Below the pieces are notes generated by a model. It saw only the letters and a program-made list of their open reading frames with translations, did no database searches and was not told the DNA's origin. Below are positions 1 to 10,052 of a DNA stretch of 64,000 bases, piece after piece (position 1 is the stretch's first letter; each line of letters begins with the position of its first letter). The translations under genes and the position numbers were made by a program. Origin of the DNA: Platerodrilus igneus (Eukaryota > Arthropoda > Insecta > Coleoptera > Lycidae); assembly GCA_036346225.1 (NCBI GenBank), contig JARFIW010001343.1:248001-312000 (forward strand). Direction: 5' to 3'.

Positions 1-1390
1 TAAACTATAAAAATTCAGAACCGTTTCATGTTTCAAAACTGCGTAGGTCGGGACCAACCCAAACTCTTTAGGACAATTCACAGCAAGCCCCGAATAAAAG
101 AAAGATACTGGCAATTCAGGCAAGAACAGAATACCACGAGCAAATCTTCGAGTTTAAAGTTGTCGATTCAGTTCTAAATATAAAAACCCATAACCGTTTT
201 TATTTCAAAACTGCGTAGGTCCGATCCGTTCCAGATGCTTTAGGACGATCCGTAGGAAACCCCGAATAAAAGAAACATATCCGCAATTCAATCAAAACAG
301 AATACCACGGACAAAACTTCGATTTTAAAGTTGACGATTTTGGCTAAACTATAAAAATTCAGAACCGCCTCATTTTTTAAAACTGCGTAGGTCGGGACCA
401 AGCCAAACTCTTTAGGACGATTTGCAGCCAGCCCCGAATAAACAAAAGGTACTCGCAATTCAGGCAAAAACAGAATACCACGAGCAAATCTTCTAGTTTA
501 AAGTTGTCGATTCAAGTCTAACTGTAAAAATGTATAACCGTTTTTTTTTTATAAACTGCGTAGGTGTGATGCGATCCAAACTCTTTAGCACGTTCCGTAG
601 CAAGCCCTGAATAGAAGTAACATGCCCGCAAATAAGGCAAAAACAAAATACCACGAGCAAATCTACGAGTTTATTGTTGTCGATTCTGGTCTAACTATAA
701 AAATTCATAAGCGTTTTTTCTTTAAAACTGCGTAGGTCTGATCCGATCCAAACTCTTTGGCACGTTCTGTAGCAAGCTTTGAATAGAAGTAACCTACCCG
801 CAAATCGGACAAAAATAGAATACCACGAGCCAATCTACGAGTTTATTGTTGTCGATTATGGACTAACTATAAAAATTCGTAATCGATCCAAACTCTTTAG
901 CACGATCCGTAGCAAGTCCCGAATAAAAGAAGCATACCCGCAATTCAATCAAAAACAGAATACCACGGGCAAAACTTCGAGTTTAAAGTTGTCGATTCTG
1001 GCCTAACTATAAAAATTCAGAACCGTTTCTTTTTTTAAAACTGCTTAGGTCGGGCGCTATTGAAACTCTTTATGATAATTCGCAGCAAGCTCCGCATAAA
1101 AGGAAGATACCCGCAATTCAGGCAAAAACAGAATACCCCGAGCATATCTTCGAGTTTAAAGTCGTGTTATTCTGTTTTTGCCTTTATTGCGGGTATGTTA
1201 CTCTTATTTGGGGCTTGCTACGGATCGTCCTAAAGAGTTTGGATCTGATCAGACCTATGCACTGTTAAAAAAAGAAACGGTTCTGAATTTTTATAGTTAA
1301 GCCAGAATCGTCAACTTTAAACTCGAAGTTTTGCCCGTGTTATTCTGTTTTCATTGAATTGCGGGTATGTTTCTTTTATTTGTTGCACAC
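1..1390. repeat. Satellite array, ~172-bp monomer, with an orientation switch
   Basis: Direct copies of a monomer beginning 'ctaactataaaaattc' start near 1, 174, 345, 519, 691, 863 and 1003. Each holds the landmarks 'aactgcgtaggtc', 'aaactctttagga' and 'cagaataccacg'. The copy at about 863 is shortened. After about 1163 the same landmarks appear reverse-complemented (for example 'gtgttattctgttttt' and 'cctaaagagtttgga') up to about 1390, so the array flips orientation. The left end runs off the window. No coding potential is credible here. Confidence 0.9.
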
Positions 1391-1419
1391 AACATGCTGG
1401 CGTTGCGACTTTTGCACGT

Positions 1420-1852
1420 TTAGTTCTTAAGATAAGATGGTCGTTCAAATTGGGAACTTATGGAATTCACCTCTTTATCGCTGCTTCCGTACAAGCGACG
1501 AGGCTTGTTACGTAGCCATTTTTTATTTGTAGCTTCTTCTATATCAGACTGCAAATCAGACGTTACTTCAGCTTGCTTAATTTTAAAATAAGTTTTCTCA
1601 TACTCCTCTACAAATATAAAATTATGAGCTGAAAGCTCATATAGCGCACTCAAAAAAGTATCGGGTGGTGCAATACAACTTCCAATCGTGCTCAACTGGT
1701 AAATGATTCTTTATAGCTCGTTCAAACTGTTGTTGTCGCTTATAAGTTGGCCAAAATACTTCTTTTTTTAAAGGAGTTAACCACGATGAGCTCACGGCTG
1801 CAACACTGTTGTTACCACCCGCTTCAGAACACTCAACTAATACGAAAGCCAT
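1420..1852 (-). pseudogene. Broken insect gene fragment resembling the N-terminal domain often found with DUF4806
   Basis: Two overlapping minus-strand frames read as one protein split by a frameshift near 1640-1700. The start chosen is the ATG at 1852 (MAFVLVECSE). The first half has 'VSSSWLTP' and 'VFWPTYKRQQQFERAIKN'. The second has 'YEKTYFKIKQAEVTSDLQSD' followed by a basic tail (KPRRLYGSSD). This order (hydrophobic start, SSWL, WP, a tyrosine/lysine-rich stretch with KxAExTSDL, then basic residues) matches from memory an N-terminal module common in insect uncharacterised proteins, often ahead of a DUF4806 domain. No DUF4806 part is visible. The Polinton left end lies about 150 bp upstream of the start. 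The function is unknown, and it may itself belong to a repeat family. Confidence 0.45.
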
Positions 1853-2001
1853 TGCATTTAAAATAAAAGATATCTGCAAGAGAAAATGTATTGGAATTTA
1901 TAAAAAGAAAATACAACTACAAGTTTAGAAAGTAAGGTTATGGTGACTGAAATGCATAAATTATGATTGGGAATAGCTAAAACATATTCTAATTGCATAT
2001 T

Positions 2002-3775
2002 AGGAGGAGGAGGACAGGGAATCTGGGCCCTCACTTCCACCAGCATCCTCATTTCCACACTCCTCTGGACCAAATAGTTTTCTTCGACTAACCATTTTTC
2101 ATCTTTCGAGATAAACCTATCTTGTTTGGAATCAATTAATATTAAAATTTTCTCAGCTATTTGAATTTTTAGGAATTTTTTAGAGTGCATCATCCCCCAG
2201 GGAGCTACCCTCACTTTAAGATTTTTTTTTACAGACGGCGATTTCTGACCGGCCTTATAAATTTTTTAGTCATACAATACATCAAATTTGTCTAGAGTTT
2301 TACGTAGAATCCGAATCTGCAAACAGATTTAAAATCCGACCACTCCCTGCAAAGTTATGCCCCTTTAAAGTCCTGCACCTCTAAATTTTGCTCTTTGCTC
2401 TATAAGCTAACCTAACAAATAGTTTTTTCGACTAGTCATTTCCACCCACAAGATAGATGTACTTTGTTTGGTATCAATTAATATTAGATTTTTCTCAGCT
2501 ACCCAAATCTGTTAGAATTTTTTAGATTGCATCATCCCCCAGGAAGCTACCCTCACTTTACGATTTTTTGCTGGTAGCGATTTCTAACCGTCCTTATAAA
2601 TTTTTTAGTCATGCAATACATCAATTAGTCTAGAATTTTACGCAAAATTCGAATCTGCAAACAGTTTTAAAATCGAACCACCCACTGCAAAGTTATACTT
2701 CTTTAAAGTCCTGAACCTCTAAATTTTGCTCTTTGCTCTATAAGCTAACCTAACAAATAGCTTTCTTCGACTAGTCATTTCCACCCACAAGATAGATGTA
2801 CCTTGTTTGGTATTAATTAATATTAGATTTTACTCAGCTACCCAAATCTCTATGAATTTTTTAGATTGCATCTTCCCCCAGGGGCTACCCTCACTTTAAG
2901 ATTTTTTGCTGGTAGCGATTTTTTACCGTCCTTATAAATTTTTTAGTCATGCAATACATCAAATTAGTCTAGAATTTTACGCAAAATCCGAATCTGCAAA
3001 CAGATTTAATATCCGACCACCCCTTGCAAAGTTATACCTCTTTAAAGTCCTGAACCTCTAAATTTTGCTCTTTGCTCTATAAGCTAACCTAACAAAAAGT
3101 TTTCTTCGATTAGTCCTTTCCACCCACGAGATAAATGTACCTTGTTTGGTATCAATTAATATTAGATTTTTATCAGCTACCCAAATCTCTTTAAAGTTTT
3201 TAGATAGCATTATCACACAGGAAGCTACCCTCACTTTAATATTTTTTGCTGGTAGCGATTTCTGACCGTCCTTATAAATTTTTTAGTCATGCAATACACC
3301 AAGTTAGTCTATAATTTTACGCAGAATTCGAATCTGCAAACAGATTTCAAATCGGACCACCCACTGCAAAGTTATACCCCTTTAAAGTCCTGAACCTCTA
3401 AATTTTGCTCTTTGCTCTATAAGCTAACCTAACAAATAGCTTTCTTCGACTAGTCATTTCCACCCACGAGATAAATGTACCTTGTTTGGTATCAATTAAT
3501 ATTAGATTTTTCTCAGCTACCCAAATCTCTTTAAAGTTTTTAGATAGCATCATCCTCCAGGAAGCTACCCTCACTTTAAGATTTTTGCTGGTAGCAATTT
3601 CTGACCGTCCTTATAAATTTTCTAGTCATGCAATACATCAAATTAGTCTAGAATTTTACGCAGAATTTTAATCTGCAAACAGATATAAAATCCAACCACC
3701 CCTTACAAAGTTACACTTTTAAAGACTCCAAACCTCTAAATTTTTGCTACTCAAGACATATGCTTTAACCAAACA
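2002..3775. repeat. Polinton left terminal inverted repeat with five ~338-bp tandem units
   Basis: The landmark 'atctgcaaacag' recurs at about 2320, 2656, 2991, 3331 and 3671, giving a period of 335-340 bp. Each unit also holds 'aaattttgctctttgct', 'tcaattaatatta' and 'ctaccctcactttaa'. The outer 200 bp (from 2002) and the inner end ('gacatatgctttaaccaaaca', ending at 3775) match the right repeat in reverse complement. The right repeat holds a single unit, so the left one has expanded or the right one has contracted. Confidence 0.9.
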
Positions 3776-4272
3776 TCTCCAAAAATCTAAAACCGCAGGA
3801 GTTTTAGAAATGAGTCCTTTATAGGCCATAAGTGTTTAATATTTAAAACCATTTTCAAACGGTAATGTACATTGTTTTAGAATATTCAAAATCATGACTT
3901 TTAAAATTTTAAACAGTTATCAATTTTCTGGTTTAACATTTTTTAATTACTAAGCATGTCATAACATAATTATATAGTCAATGCTAAATATGTACTTGGA
4001 AAATACATTTCGTTTCCCAAACAAATTTCTTTACGATTATGGATTACATGTGAAAGCAATGTACACCTTTTTTTTATTAATTATATTATTGACTATATGT
4101 TTGATAAATACAAGAAATACATTTCAATGCCGCACATTAAAAATCGATGCATCATTTCTTGTAGATTATTAATAACACAAGGTACTTTCTAGTATGTAAT
4201 CGACTACGTATTTAGGGAAATGCAAACTTCATTTAGTAATACAGATCAATTAACGGATAATTATTTCAACTG

Positions 4273-4392
4273 TATATAACCCGGTCTGATTAGTAAAGTC
4301 TATTAATGCCATACGCTTTGTGTAAAGTTTATCGAAATTTAAACAATCGTTTTGTGCAGTGATTTTCCTCATATTGAAAATTTAAGGTAAGT
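4273..4392 (+). promoter_or_regulatory. Orphan plus-strand TATA box and splice-donor-like site in the 3776-4755 gap
   Basis: The interval 3776-4755 holds no gene. Within it, TATATAA at 4273-4279 is followed about 110 bp later by AAG|GTAAGT (donor at 4387), the arrangement of a promoter plus a short non-coding first exon. No plus-strand coding sequence follows until polymerase B at 13.5 kb. The transcript this would make is unknown, and a chance match in AT-rich DNA is possible. Confidence 0.35.
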
Positions 4393-4755
4393 CTGCATTT
4401 TTTATTAAAATAGAACTGAATTTATTTGCAAACACCAATTATTGTGTATTTTGCTATTGTTTCTGATTATATTTTTAAAACATTTAAGATTCGTTTTAGA
4501 TTTTACATTGTGTAATTTATTAGTCGCTATTAATTTTTCCAAAGTAATGCGCTGTTTTACATATATATTTTTTCAAATTTTAAATAGTTTTTAGCTAAGA
4601 TAATAAAAAAAAACAATTCCCACAAATATTTCATTAAAAAATTAAATACATTTAAACATTAACAAAAGGCTGTAACAGTAAAACATTTTTTTTGGAACAA
4701 CTTAAATTATTCAAACAATGGTTTAAACAGTGGTTGTACCCATCACCAAATCTTC

Positions 4756-5115
4756 TTAATTCTTTGAGTCTAGAAACTGAGAATACACTTGCATGTTTAA
4801 AATGTTGTTTGATAAATATTTCGATAGTAACTGTTTCTTCTGTTCTCCTTTAACATAGACAGTAGTCCCAGGAGGTATGACTTCTTTCACTAAATCAACC
4901 ACATTTGTATACCCACTCGTAGACTGTTCATCCCAGCAGAGTCCATGAATTCTTTTCTTTAACCACCGAACTTGCTTTTTGAAATCATCACTTAGGGTGT
5001 TATACCCCTCCACCATGTTCAGTATCTCATGCCATATTACATTATTCATTACATCCAAAATGGCGATCTCCTTGCAATAGAAATCACTAGTCCTTGTAAA
5101 TCGATTATGAAACAC
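4756..5115 (-). CDS. Small Polinton-associated conserved protein of unknown function
   Basis: An open frame of 119 codons with the order 'WLKKRIHGLCWDEQ', 'GYTNVVDLVKEV', 'VYVKGEQKKQLL'. The W-L...HGL-W-[DE]...Y and V-Y-V-K-G-E-x-K spacing is, from memory, a conserved signature of small proteins found in insect Polintons. They may adopt a nuclease-like (RNase H) fold, but that is inference. The family's usual downstream 'C-P' ending is not seen, and the N-terminal tryptophan-rich part may be shortened. It is the gene nearest the left terminal repeat and follows the integrase on the same strand. The start at 5115 is simply the first ATG. Confidence 0.55.
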   Translation of the reverse strand: MFHNRFTRTSDFYCKEIAILDVMNNVIWHEILNMVEGYNTLSDDFKKQVRWLKKRIHGLCWDEQSTSGYTNVVDLVKEVIPPGTTVYVKGEQKKQLLSKYLSNNILNMQVYSQFLDSKN

Positions 5116-5212
5116 ATGCTTCCTGCTTCAAATCATAAATGGAAATGGGCTTCTAAACAAATCTTTCCTATCTATCCAGCTATCTATCCACCAACTCTTT
5201 TTATGATTTTTT

Positions 5213-6175
5213 TCAACTAGGTACTAATCTAGAACTTTGGTTGATACTAAAGCAACTCTGTTTTCTTAATCCAACTTTTACCATCCCCTAACCACGACAC
5301 TAATAGTTCACGTCCGTGCTTCCGTTTCCGTAAAACTTTTTCCACTAGGTAGATGTCAGGTGCTGCTGTGAAATGAATCTCATCGCCGTAAAAAGCACCT
5401 AGGATTGGTCAACCTTCCAAATCTTGTAGTAGATAGGTTACCGGTCTCATTTGTTGTACTTTAACAATTTTGAATAGTTCTGTACTCCAGTTTGGATGAA
5501 ATCCTCGGTCGAATACTGCTTTATATTTTGATATACGTACAATTTCTCCAACCGTATACAACTTCTTGCGAGTTTTAGAAGCACTGTCAGCGGTGTAAAG
5601 TTTTATTCTTTCCGGATGTTCTTCCGCCTCTATAGGTGTCATGTTAATAGCCCGATGCGGTGTATTATTGTATTCTTCCATAACCTTAGGCAAAATATTC
5701 ACCCATCTATGACTGCCTTGCAAGTAAAATCTTCTGTACAATTTGTTTTTGATTGTTCTGATCAACCGCTCAACCGTACTAGCTTTGATTGCGGAAAATG
5801 TAGAGTAATGGTTTATCTTATATTTTTGCATAAGATTTTTAAACCAGCGGTTGTAGTACTCTTTCCCAAAATCCGTTTGTAGATTGATTTTTACGATATT
5901 TTCTCCTTGCAACATTTTGTCCAATATTTTTTTTACAGCAGTTGTAACTTCTGATCCAGTTTTATTTTTTAAAGGTTCTGCTAAAGCATATTTTGTGAAA
6001 CAATACACCGCTATTAGAATATATCTGTACCCATTGTTCACACGAGAGTAAGGCTGCATTTCGCACAAGTCCGATTGGATAAGATCGCGTTTCAAATGTT
6101 TCAGATTTGTATGACGACGCTGAAAATTTTTCTTACAGGTTTAAATAATTCCTTAACGATGATTTCTTTACTCAT
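5213..6175 (-). pseudogene. Polinton integrase (retroviral-type DDE, with chromodomain), broken
   Basis: Integrates the element into host DNA. The intact stretch 5409-6095 holds the catalytic triad: D9 in 'IQSDLCEM', D75 in 'LQTDFGKEYYN' and E109 in 'KASTVERLIRT' (numbered from 6095). It continues with 'YNNTPHRAINMTPIEAE' and an SH3-like basic region. A natural start is the ATG at 6175, which overlaps the end of the upstream gene; from there a one-base shift near 6140 breaks the frame ('ELFKPVRK' is still readable). At 5409-5411 a TGA follows 'LLQDLEG', and the same frame then encodes a chromodomain ('YLVEKVLRKRKHG', 'WLGM') to a stop at 5213. The N-terminal zinc-binding part is missing or very short. 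Inactive as it stands. Confidence 0.88.
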
Positions 6176-6842
6176 TTTTGCTTAACACTCTTGCTAAACT
6201 AATAGGGCTATCTTTATCTAGTTGCACCTTTGACATAAACTGAAGCTTTGGTTTGTAGTATTTGTTTTTTATAGCTGCTGGTGATGCCTCGTAAATCGAT
6301 GATATTGCGAGACCGAGCTCCTTTTCGTTTGTCTCAGAAGCAGCAGTCAAATTCATAAAAAACTGTATAAACGTTTTAAAGTCAGATATAAGCTTATCCA
6401 ATTTTTCATTTACATATTGTTTATTAACTGCATCAGATGGTTCAACCGGGTGAGCAAGCATTGTGATACGCTGGTTTCTTGCATTGAAGGCTTTATGTTT
6501 ACGCTGTATATCATCAAAACTTTTTAGACAGTATGAAAAGGCTTGATTCACGAGCTTGATTATAGATTTCTTATTAACACAATCACTATCGTCTTTAGGA
6601 TCCATTACATCAACTAACCTTCTTTTACGAAAACTAATTTTTACTTCTCCAGACTTGAATACTATAGTGCTTTTCTGATTAACACAATCATAATCTTCTT
6701 TCGGGTCTGATAAATTCACTAACCTTCTTTGCTGCATATCGAATCCATCACCATCCAACGTTAGCACAAATCCTCGGCCTGGAGGACCACGCCGAATATC
6801 AGCATCTTTACGCTCTGAACGTCCGAAGCGGTCGATAGGCAT
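6168..6842 (-). CDS. Polinton fibre-like protein with three tail-fibre-type motifs
   Basis: An open frame of 224 codons beginning MPIDRFGRSE, with no internal stops. Three repeats share the pattern R-[RI]-[LI]-x2-[LVM]-x-[DH]-P-x-[ED]-x-[SD]-D-[CA]-V-N-[QK]-[KQ]: 'RRLVNLSDPKEDYDCVNQK', 'RRLVDVMDPKDDSDCVNKK' and 'QRITMLAHPVEPSDAVNKQY'. The last closely resembles the 'NLxxPxxxxDAVNKxYVD' motif of bacteriophage tail fibres, so I infer a virion attachment or surface fibre. After it come a helical stretch and a basic tail. The gene overlaps the integrase start by 8 bases and lies downstream of the DUF8207-like gene. It is one of the few undamaged frames in the element. The fibre role is inference. 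Confidence 0.6.
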   Translation of the reverse strand: MPIDRFGRSERKDADIRRGPPGRGFVLTLDGDGFDMQQRRLVNLSDPKEDYDCVNQKSTIVFKSGEVKISFRKRRLVDVMDPKDDSDCVNKKSIIKLVNQAFSYCLKSFDDIQRKHKAFNARNQRITMLAHPVEPSDAVNKQYVNEKLDKLISDFKTFIQFFMNLTAASETNEKELGLAISSIYEASPAAIKNKYYKPKLQFMSKVQLDKDSPISLARVLSKNE

Positions 6843-6870
6843 TTTAAAACTGTGTAATTATTTACTGAGC

Positions 6871-7791
6871 TCACTGTATTATACCTTCTTCTCTCAACTC
6901 TTCTATTATGGACACCATCTCGTTAATGTCTTTCTCGCTTGTATTTCCAGCTCGGTTGGATGCGTTCAACAATCTCAGCCGTTCCACAAGTTCATGTACA
7001 TTATTCCAGTATACATATTGCACAGACTTTGAATTTAAACTTTTGTAAAACCGATTAGAAAAGTCTAAACCCGCTCCCTTAGACTGTTTTCTTTTTTTTG
7101 GCTATTTTTTTTCGGGGTTCCTCCGAAATTCGGTGAGATATTTTTGCACATATTTGTTAAACTTTTTGTTATTTGTTGGTAATCTGCTTAAATCGTGCGC
7201 CGCAAATAGGTTAAACTTTGTTCTCAAAATCGATGCTGATTTGATCATTTCCAAGTAATTCGGCAAATCTTCATGCAAATTGAAATCGCCATCTTCGGGG
7301 CTGATGTCTTTATAAATCAGCAGATTGTATAAACCCCTCGTACCCAGGTATATCACATTATTTAATGTTATATCGCTAGTTTCCGGGTTAATTACCAATA
7401 CACTTTTCCACAAACTCCATGAGTCGGTTTCCGCATTATACTTTACTCCATAAATTGATTTGTCAATATTTTCGTCTTCGTTTCTAGCTAACACGTCCGC
7501 ATAGTAAAGATGGAACGGTTTTTCTGGAACGAGTTGTTTAATTTTCTTTATAGGTGCTTCCATGTCTTCGAGTTTAACCCTTGTTGTAGGTGTGGGGATT
7601 TTTTCGGTGATTGCTTGCAACTGGGAAGCGGTTACTTGCAAGGGGTCGATCAATTGTTTATGAGCTTCTTTGAATTATTGCTGAGATGTAGCGTCTCCCT
7701 TTTTGTATACCACAAACTTTTTTCGTACAGCATCTTGAATTAACTGAAGATTACGTTTATTTGCAATAAAATTGTTAACGTCCGTCATCAT
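6871..7791 (-). pseudogene. Polinton DUF8207-like protein, broken
   Basis: The ATG at 7791 opens 'MMTDVNNFIANKRN', followed by a TAA at codon 39 (7675-7677). The same frame then continues with 'SIYGVKYNAETDSWSLWKS', 'VIYLGTRGLYNLLIYKD' and 'LHEDLPNYLEMI'. This I-Y-G-[IV]...L-G-T-x-G-L-[YW]-x-L-L pattern is the DUF8207 signature as I recall it. A frameshift in an A-rich run near 7100 moves the last part to another frame, ending in the typical tail 'VYWNNVHELVERLRLLNAS', 'AGNTSEKDINEM', 'IIEELREEG' and stopping at 6871. The family is widespread in Polinton-like elements and its role is unknown. It sits between the ATPase and the fibre-like gene. Confidence 0.7.
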
Positions 7792-7825
7792 CAGGCTCTG
7801 GATGAAACTATTTTTTCGAATAATG

Positions 7826-8526
7826 TCAAATATTTATATACTTGTCGAAATTCTTCCGATACCGCCCCTTATCCAAATCAAAATCTTTCACAATAGTTAT
7901 AAAATTGTTTCGAGTCACTTCCACCCCAGCACTGTAAGCACATTTCTTTAAATTTTGGATGTCATGTCACCGCTTATATGATCAAGAAAGATATGGCGAA
8001 GGTTTGTGTCATCCTGTTTCCATAATGCGATTACATTGGCTTTATCTCTGAGTCTATCTTTTAAGACACTAGCGTAAGTTTGACATAGGTAAAATGAATC
8101 TATTGCTTTATGTCGACCGAACGAGAAAAACCGTGTGATTTTGCTTTGTTCGTTTGCAGGTATATTATCGAAAACCATAATTGAATCTTTCTTTGTATCT
8201 CCAGGTTCAATCAAATCGTCGTAATTTTCAAACTCATGGTACCCAATTTCTTCTTTTAATGGTGTAAAAATGTTTCTTAACAATTCGTATTTCGGTTGAT
8301 ATAAACTTTTCGAAAATACATAGACATTTTGGAATCTAAGACCGTTCTCGTGCAAGATCAGAGATATTAAGGCATTGGTCTTTCCACAACTCGATGGTCC
8401 CGCAAATACAGCTCGTATGTTAGACGGGAACAATGGACCATGTTTACCATCCTCTTTTGCTCTAGCAATAGCAAAGTTATCATAATTCTGTATAGGTATT
8501 GTAAATTTTTATTTCACAGTCTCCAT
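7826..8526 (-). pseudogene. Polinton A32-like packaging ATPase, broken
   Basis: Packages DNA into the particle in related viruses. The intact part (7948-8433) has the P-loop 'AGPSSCGKTNA' and a Walker B strand 'DSIMVFDN', where FDD is usual, then 'ITRFFSFGRHKAIDSFYLCQTYA' (sensor/arginine region). Upstream the same frame runs back through 'TIPIQNYDNFAIARAKEDGK' to an ATG at 8526, but a TAA lies at the sixth codon. Downstream of 7948 two frameshifts break the tail, which remains readable as 'FKEMCLQCW' and 'GRYRKNFDKYI', ending at 7826. Its start overlaps the end of the capsid gene by 13 bases. Confidence 0.85.
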
Positions 8527-8943
8527 ATTGCTTCGAGTGTGTACCTGCTTTTGTTGCTGTTTCTTGAAGCTTCTAATTCCATTCTTACATCAACCGTTGC
8601 GTCCTTGATGCTTTCAAATTGATGACGACAGTCGATAACAAAAACAGGTGAGTTCCTTAAACCTGTTGTAGTCCATTAAACATTTATTTGACGATTTGTT
8701 CGGATAGTATTTTTACATAAAATATGCATAAGACAGGTACGCTGGCAAGTAGTCGTTCCACCGAGCCTTCTCTGTTTCGTTCGATACTTTAATTCTCCAT
8801 ACTTGCGACTTTGATTGTGTTAAAGACGGTAATTCGAGTAGTTCCCATTTTCTGAATGCGATCATTATAGAGGATTGATTTTGCATTTCCAAAAGCAGCG
8901 CAGGCTTGGCGAAGTCACTTAATGTTATATTACGTGCCAAAGT
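8514..8943 (-). pseudogene. Major capsid protein, C-terminal part (double jelly roll-like), broken
   Basis: The frame 8713-8943 contains 'FRKWELLELPSLTQSKSQVW' and 'SNETEKARW', matching the conserved R-K-W-E-L-x-E-[YL]-P-x-L...Q-x-W-x-[VI]-K...E-K-[PA]-R stretch of insect Polinton double jelly roll-like capsid proteins. After a stop and frameshift, 8514-8640 gives 'PVFVIDCRHQFESIK' and 'ATVDVRMELEA', the known 'VIDCSRQNE...VDVRIE' block. The segment between is shorter than usual, suggesting an internal deletion. The end overlaps the ATPase start. The N-terminal piece of the same gene lies at 9890-10050, beyond a foreign insert. Confidence 0.75.
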
Positions 8944-9889
8944 GGCCCTTAAACATTGTTTTAGGTTATGTTTGATGTGCGGGAGTTTCGCGCCATATTT
9001 TCAAAAGACGCGGTGCGCGGGAATTTTAAAAGATTAGGCGCGTACTTCCGATACGTCCCAGTGAGTTTGCGCAGAGTGCGCGACGCTAGAGGGTTGGACG
9101 AATAAGTTCGCGCCGATGCGTGAAAAAGACAAAAGAGTGGGGACAAGTGTTTCGGTGACGCTCTAAATCGAGGCTCTTTGCCTTTGATCTTCGAGTGAAG
9201 TGGTCGTTTTGTGGTAACGTATCGTTAGCTTTACCTATGTAGTTCCTTGCTTGCTTATCTTTTGTTTGTCGCTCCTTTACCTGGTTTTTCCTACCCATTC
9301 CCTGCATAGGTAAATAAATCTGAAGCCAACGAGGCGTATCGGACTGCACGACCCGAGATGACGAGTCACCATCTTTGATTACTCCGAGATGTAGCCCTGA
9401 GGAACCTTGATAGAGGCCAGCTTTGGTTCAGCCGCGCAGAACGTTCGGATTTCCGGGGTAAGTAATACCGTGTTTAATTTGTTTACTGATATGAACTTTT
9501 GTTTAAATTTTTATATTTCCGATTATGGCGCAATATAATTTTGGGCAATGGTGACGTCATGGTAGTTGGCAACGCGGAATCTGTAATAAGGTTCGCGCAT
9601 CCGGCCGCCAGGGGCGTTGCATTGCTTTCGTATTCATTGCGCTTGCGCGATGTATTTATGAACTCTTAAACTGTATTACCAACTTCGTAAACTGTTTTAT
9701 CGACTTCTAAATGGTAAGAACTATCACCAAGTAAATTGTAATAAAATGGCATTTTATTACAATTTACTTGGTGATAGTTCTTACCATTTAGAAGTCGATA
9801 AAACAGTTAACGAAGTCGGTAATACAGTTTAAGAGTTCATAAATACATCGCGCAAGCGCAATGAATACGAAAGCAATCTAAACTGCGTT
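8944..9889. other. CpG-rich foreign insert splitting the major capsid gene
   Basis: This segment differs sharply in composition from its surroundings: it is rich in CG dinucleotides (for example 'ggtgcgcggg', 'gcgcagagtgcgcgacgc', 'ccggccgccaggggcg'). It contains a CRE-like TGACGTCA near 9550 and a donor-like GGG|GTAAGTAA near 9458, so it looks like an animal promoter and first-exon region, perhaps captured from a host gene. Its right part is the 257-bp palindrome at 9621-9877. A TAAAC pentamer occurs near both edges (about 8953 and 9879), but five bases are weak evidence of a target duplication. No coding frame is convincing. Confidence 0.6.
9621..9877. repeat. Near-perfect 257-bp palindrome
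   Basis: Arms 9621-9748 and 9750-9877 are reverse complements with only two mismatches that I can find, around the single central base 9749 ('ataaaatg g cattttat'). The arms begin 'attgctttcgtattc' and end 'gaatacgaaagcaat'. It may be a foldback element, a recent inverted duplication, or an assembly fold-back artefact. Such a sequence would form a 128-bp hairpin in single strands. Confidence 0.9.
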
Positions 9890-10050
9890 TACTTCTGCCA
9901 CCCATCATTTATAACTTTTAATCCCAAAGATTTTAAGAAACGTATTTCTTCTGCTGTAAGTCTCTGGACAACTTAACGCTTTGACGTCGTATTCACTTCT
10001 GATCGTCTAGGGGTGTTGTAGCGTGTTTTATATACAAAATCGATGGGCAT
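9890..10050 (-). pseudogene. Major capsid protein, N-terminal leader piece, broken
   Basis: The ATG at 10050 lies 3 bases after the minor capsid stop and gives 'MPIDFVYKTRYNTPRRSE', then a TAA. The same frame continues 'LTAEEIRFLKSLGLKV' and stops at 9890. The 'L-T-x-E-x-x-x-F-L-K-S-L-G' leader is typical of the start of insect Polinton capsid proteins. The first jelly roll that should follow is missing, replaced by the CpG-rich insert at 8944-9889. Confidence 0.6.
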
Positions 10051-10052
10051 TT

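Noticed and set aside
1858..2214. Minus-strand frame of 118 codons at the Polinton left end
   Set aside because: It overlaps the terminal repeat and flank, is not conserved in the inner units, and lacks any recognisable motif.
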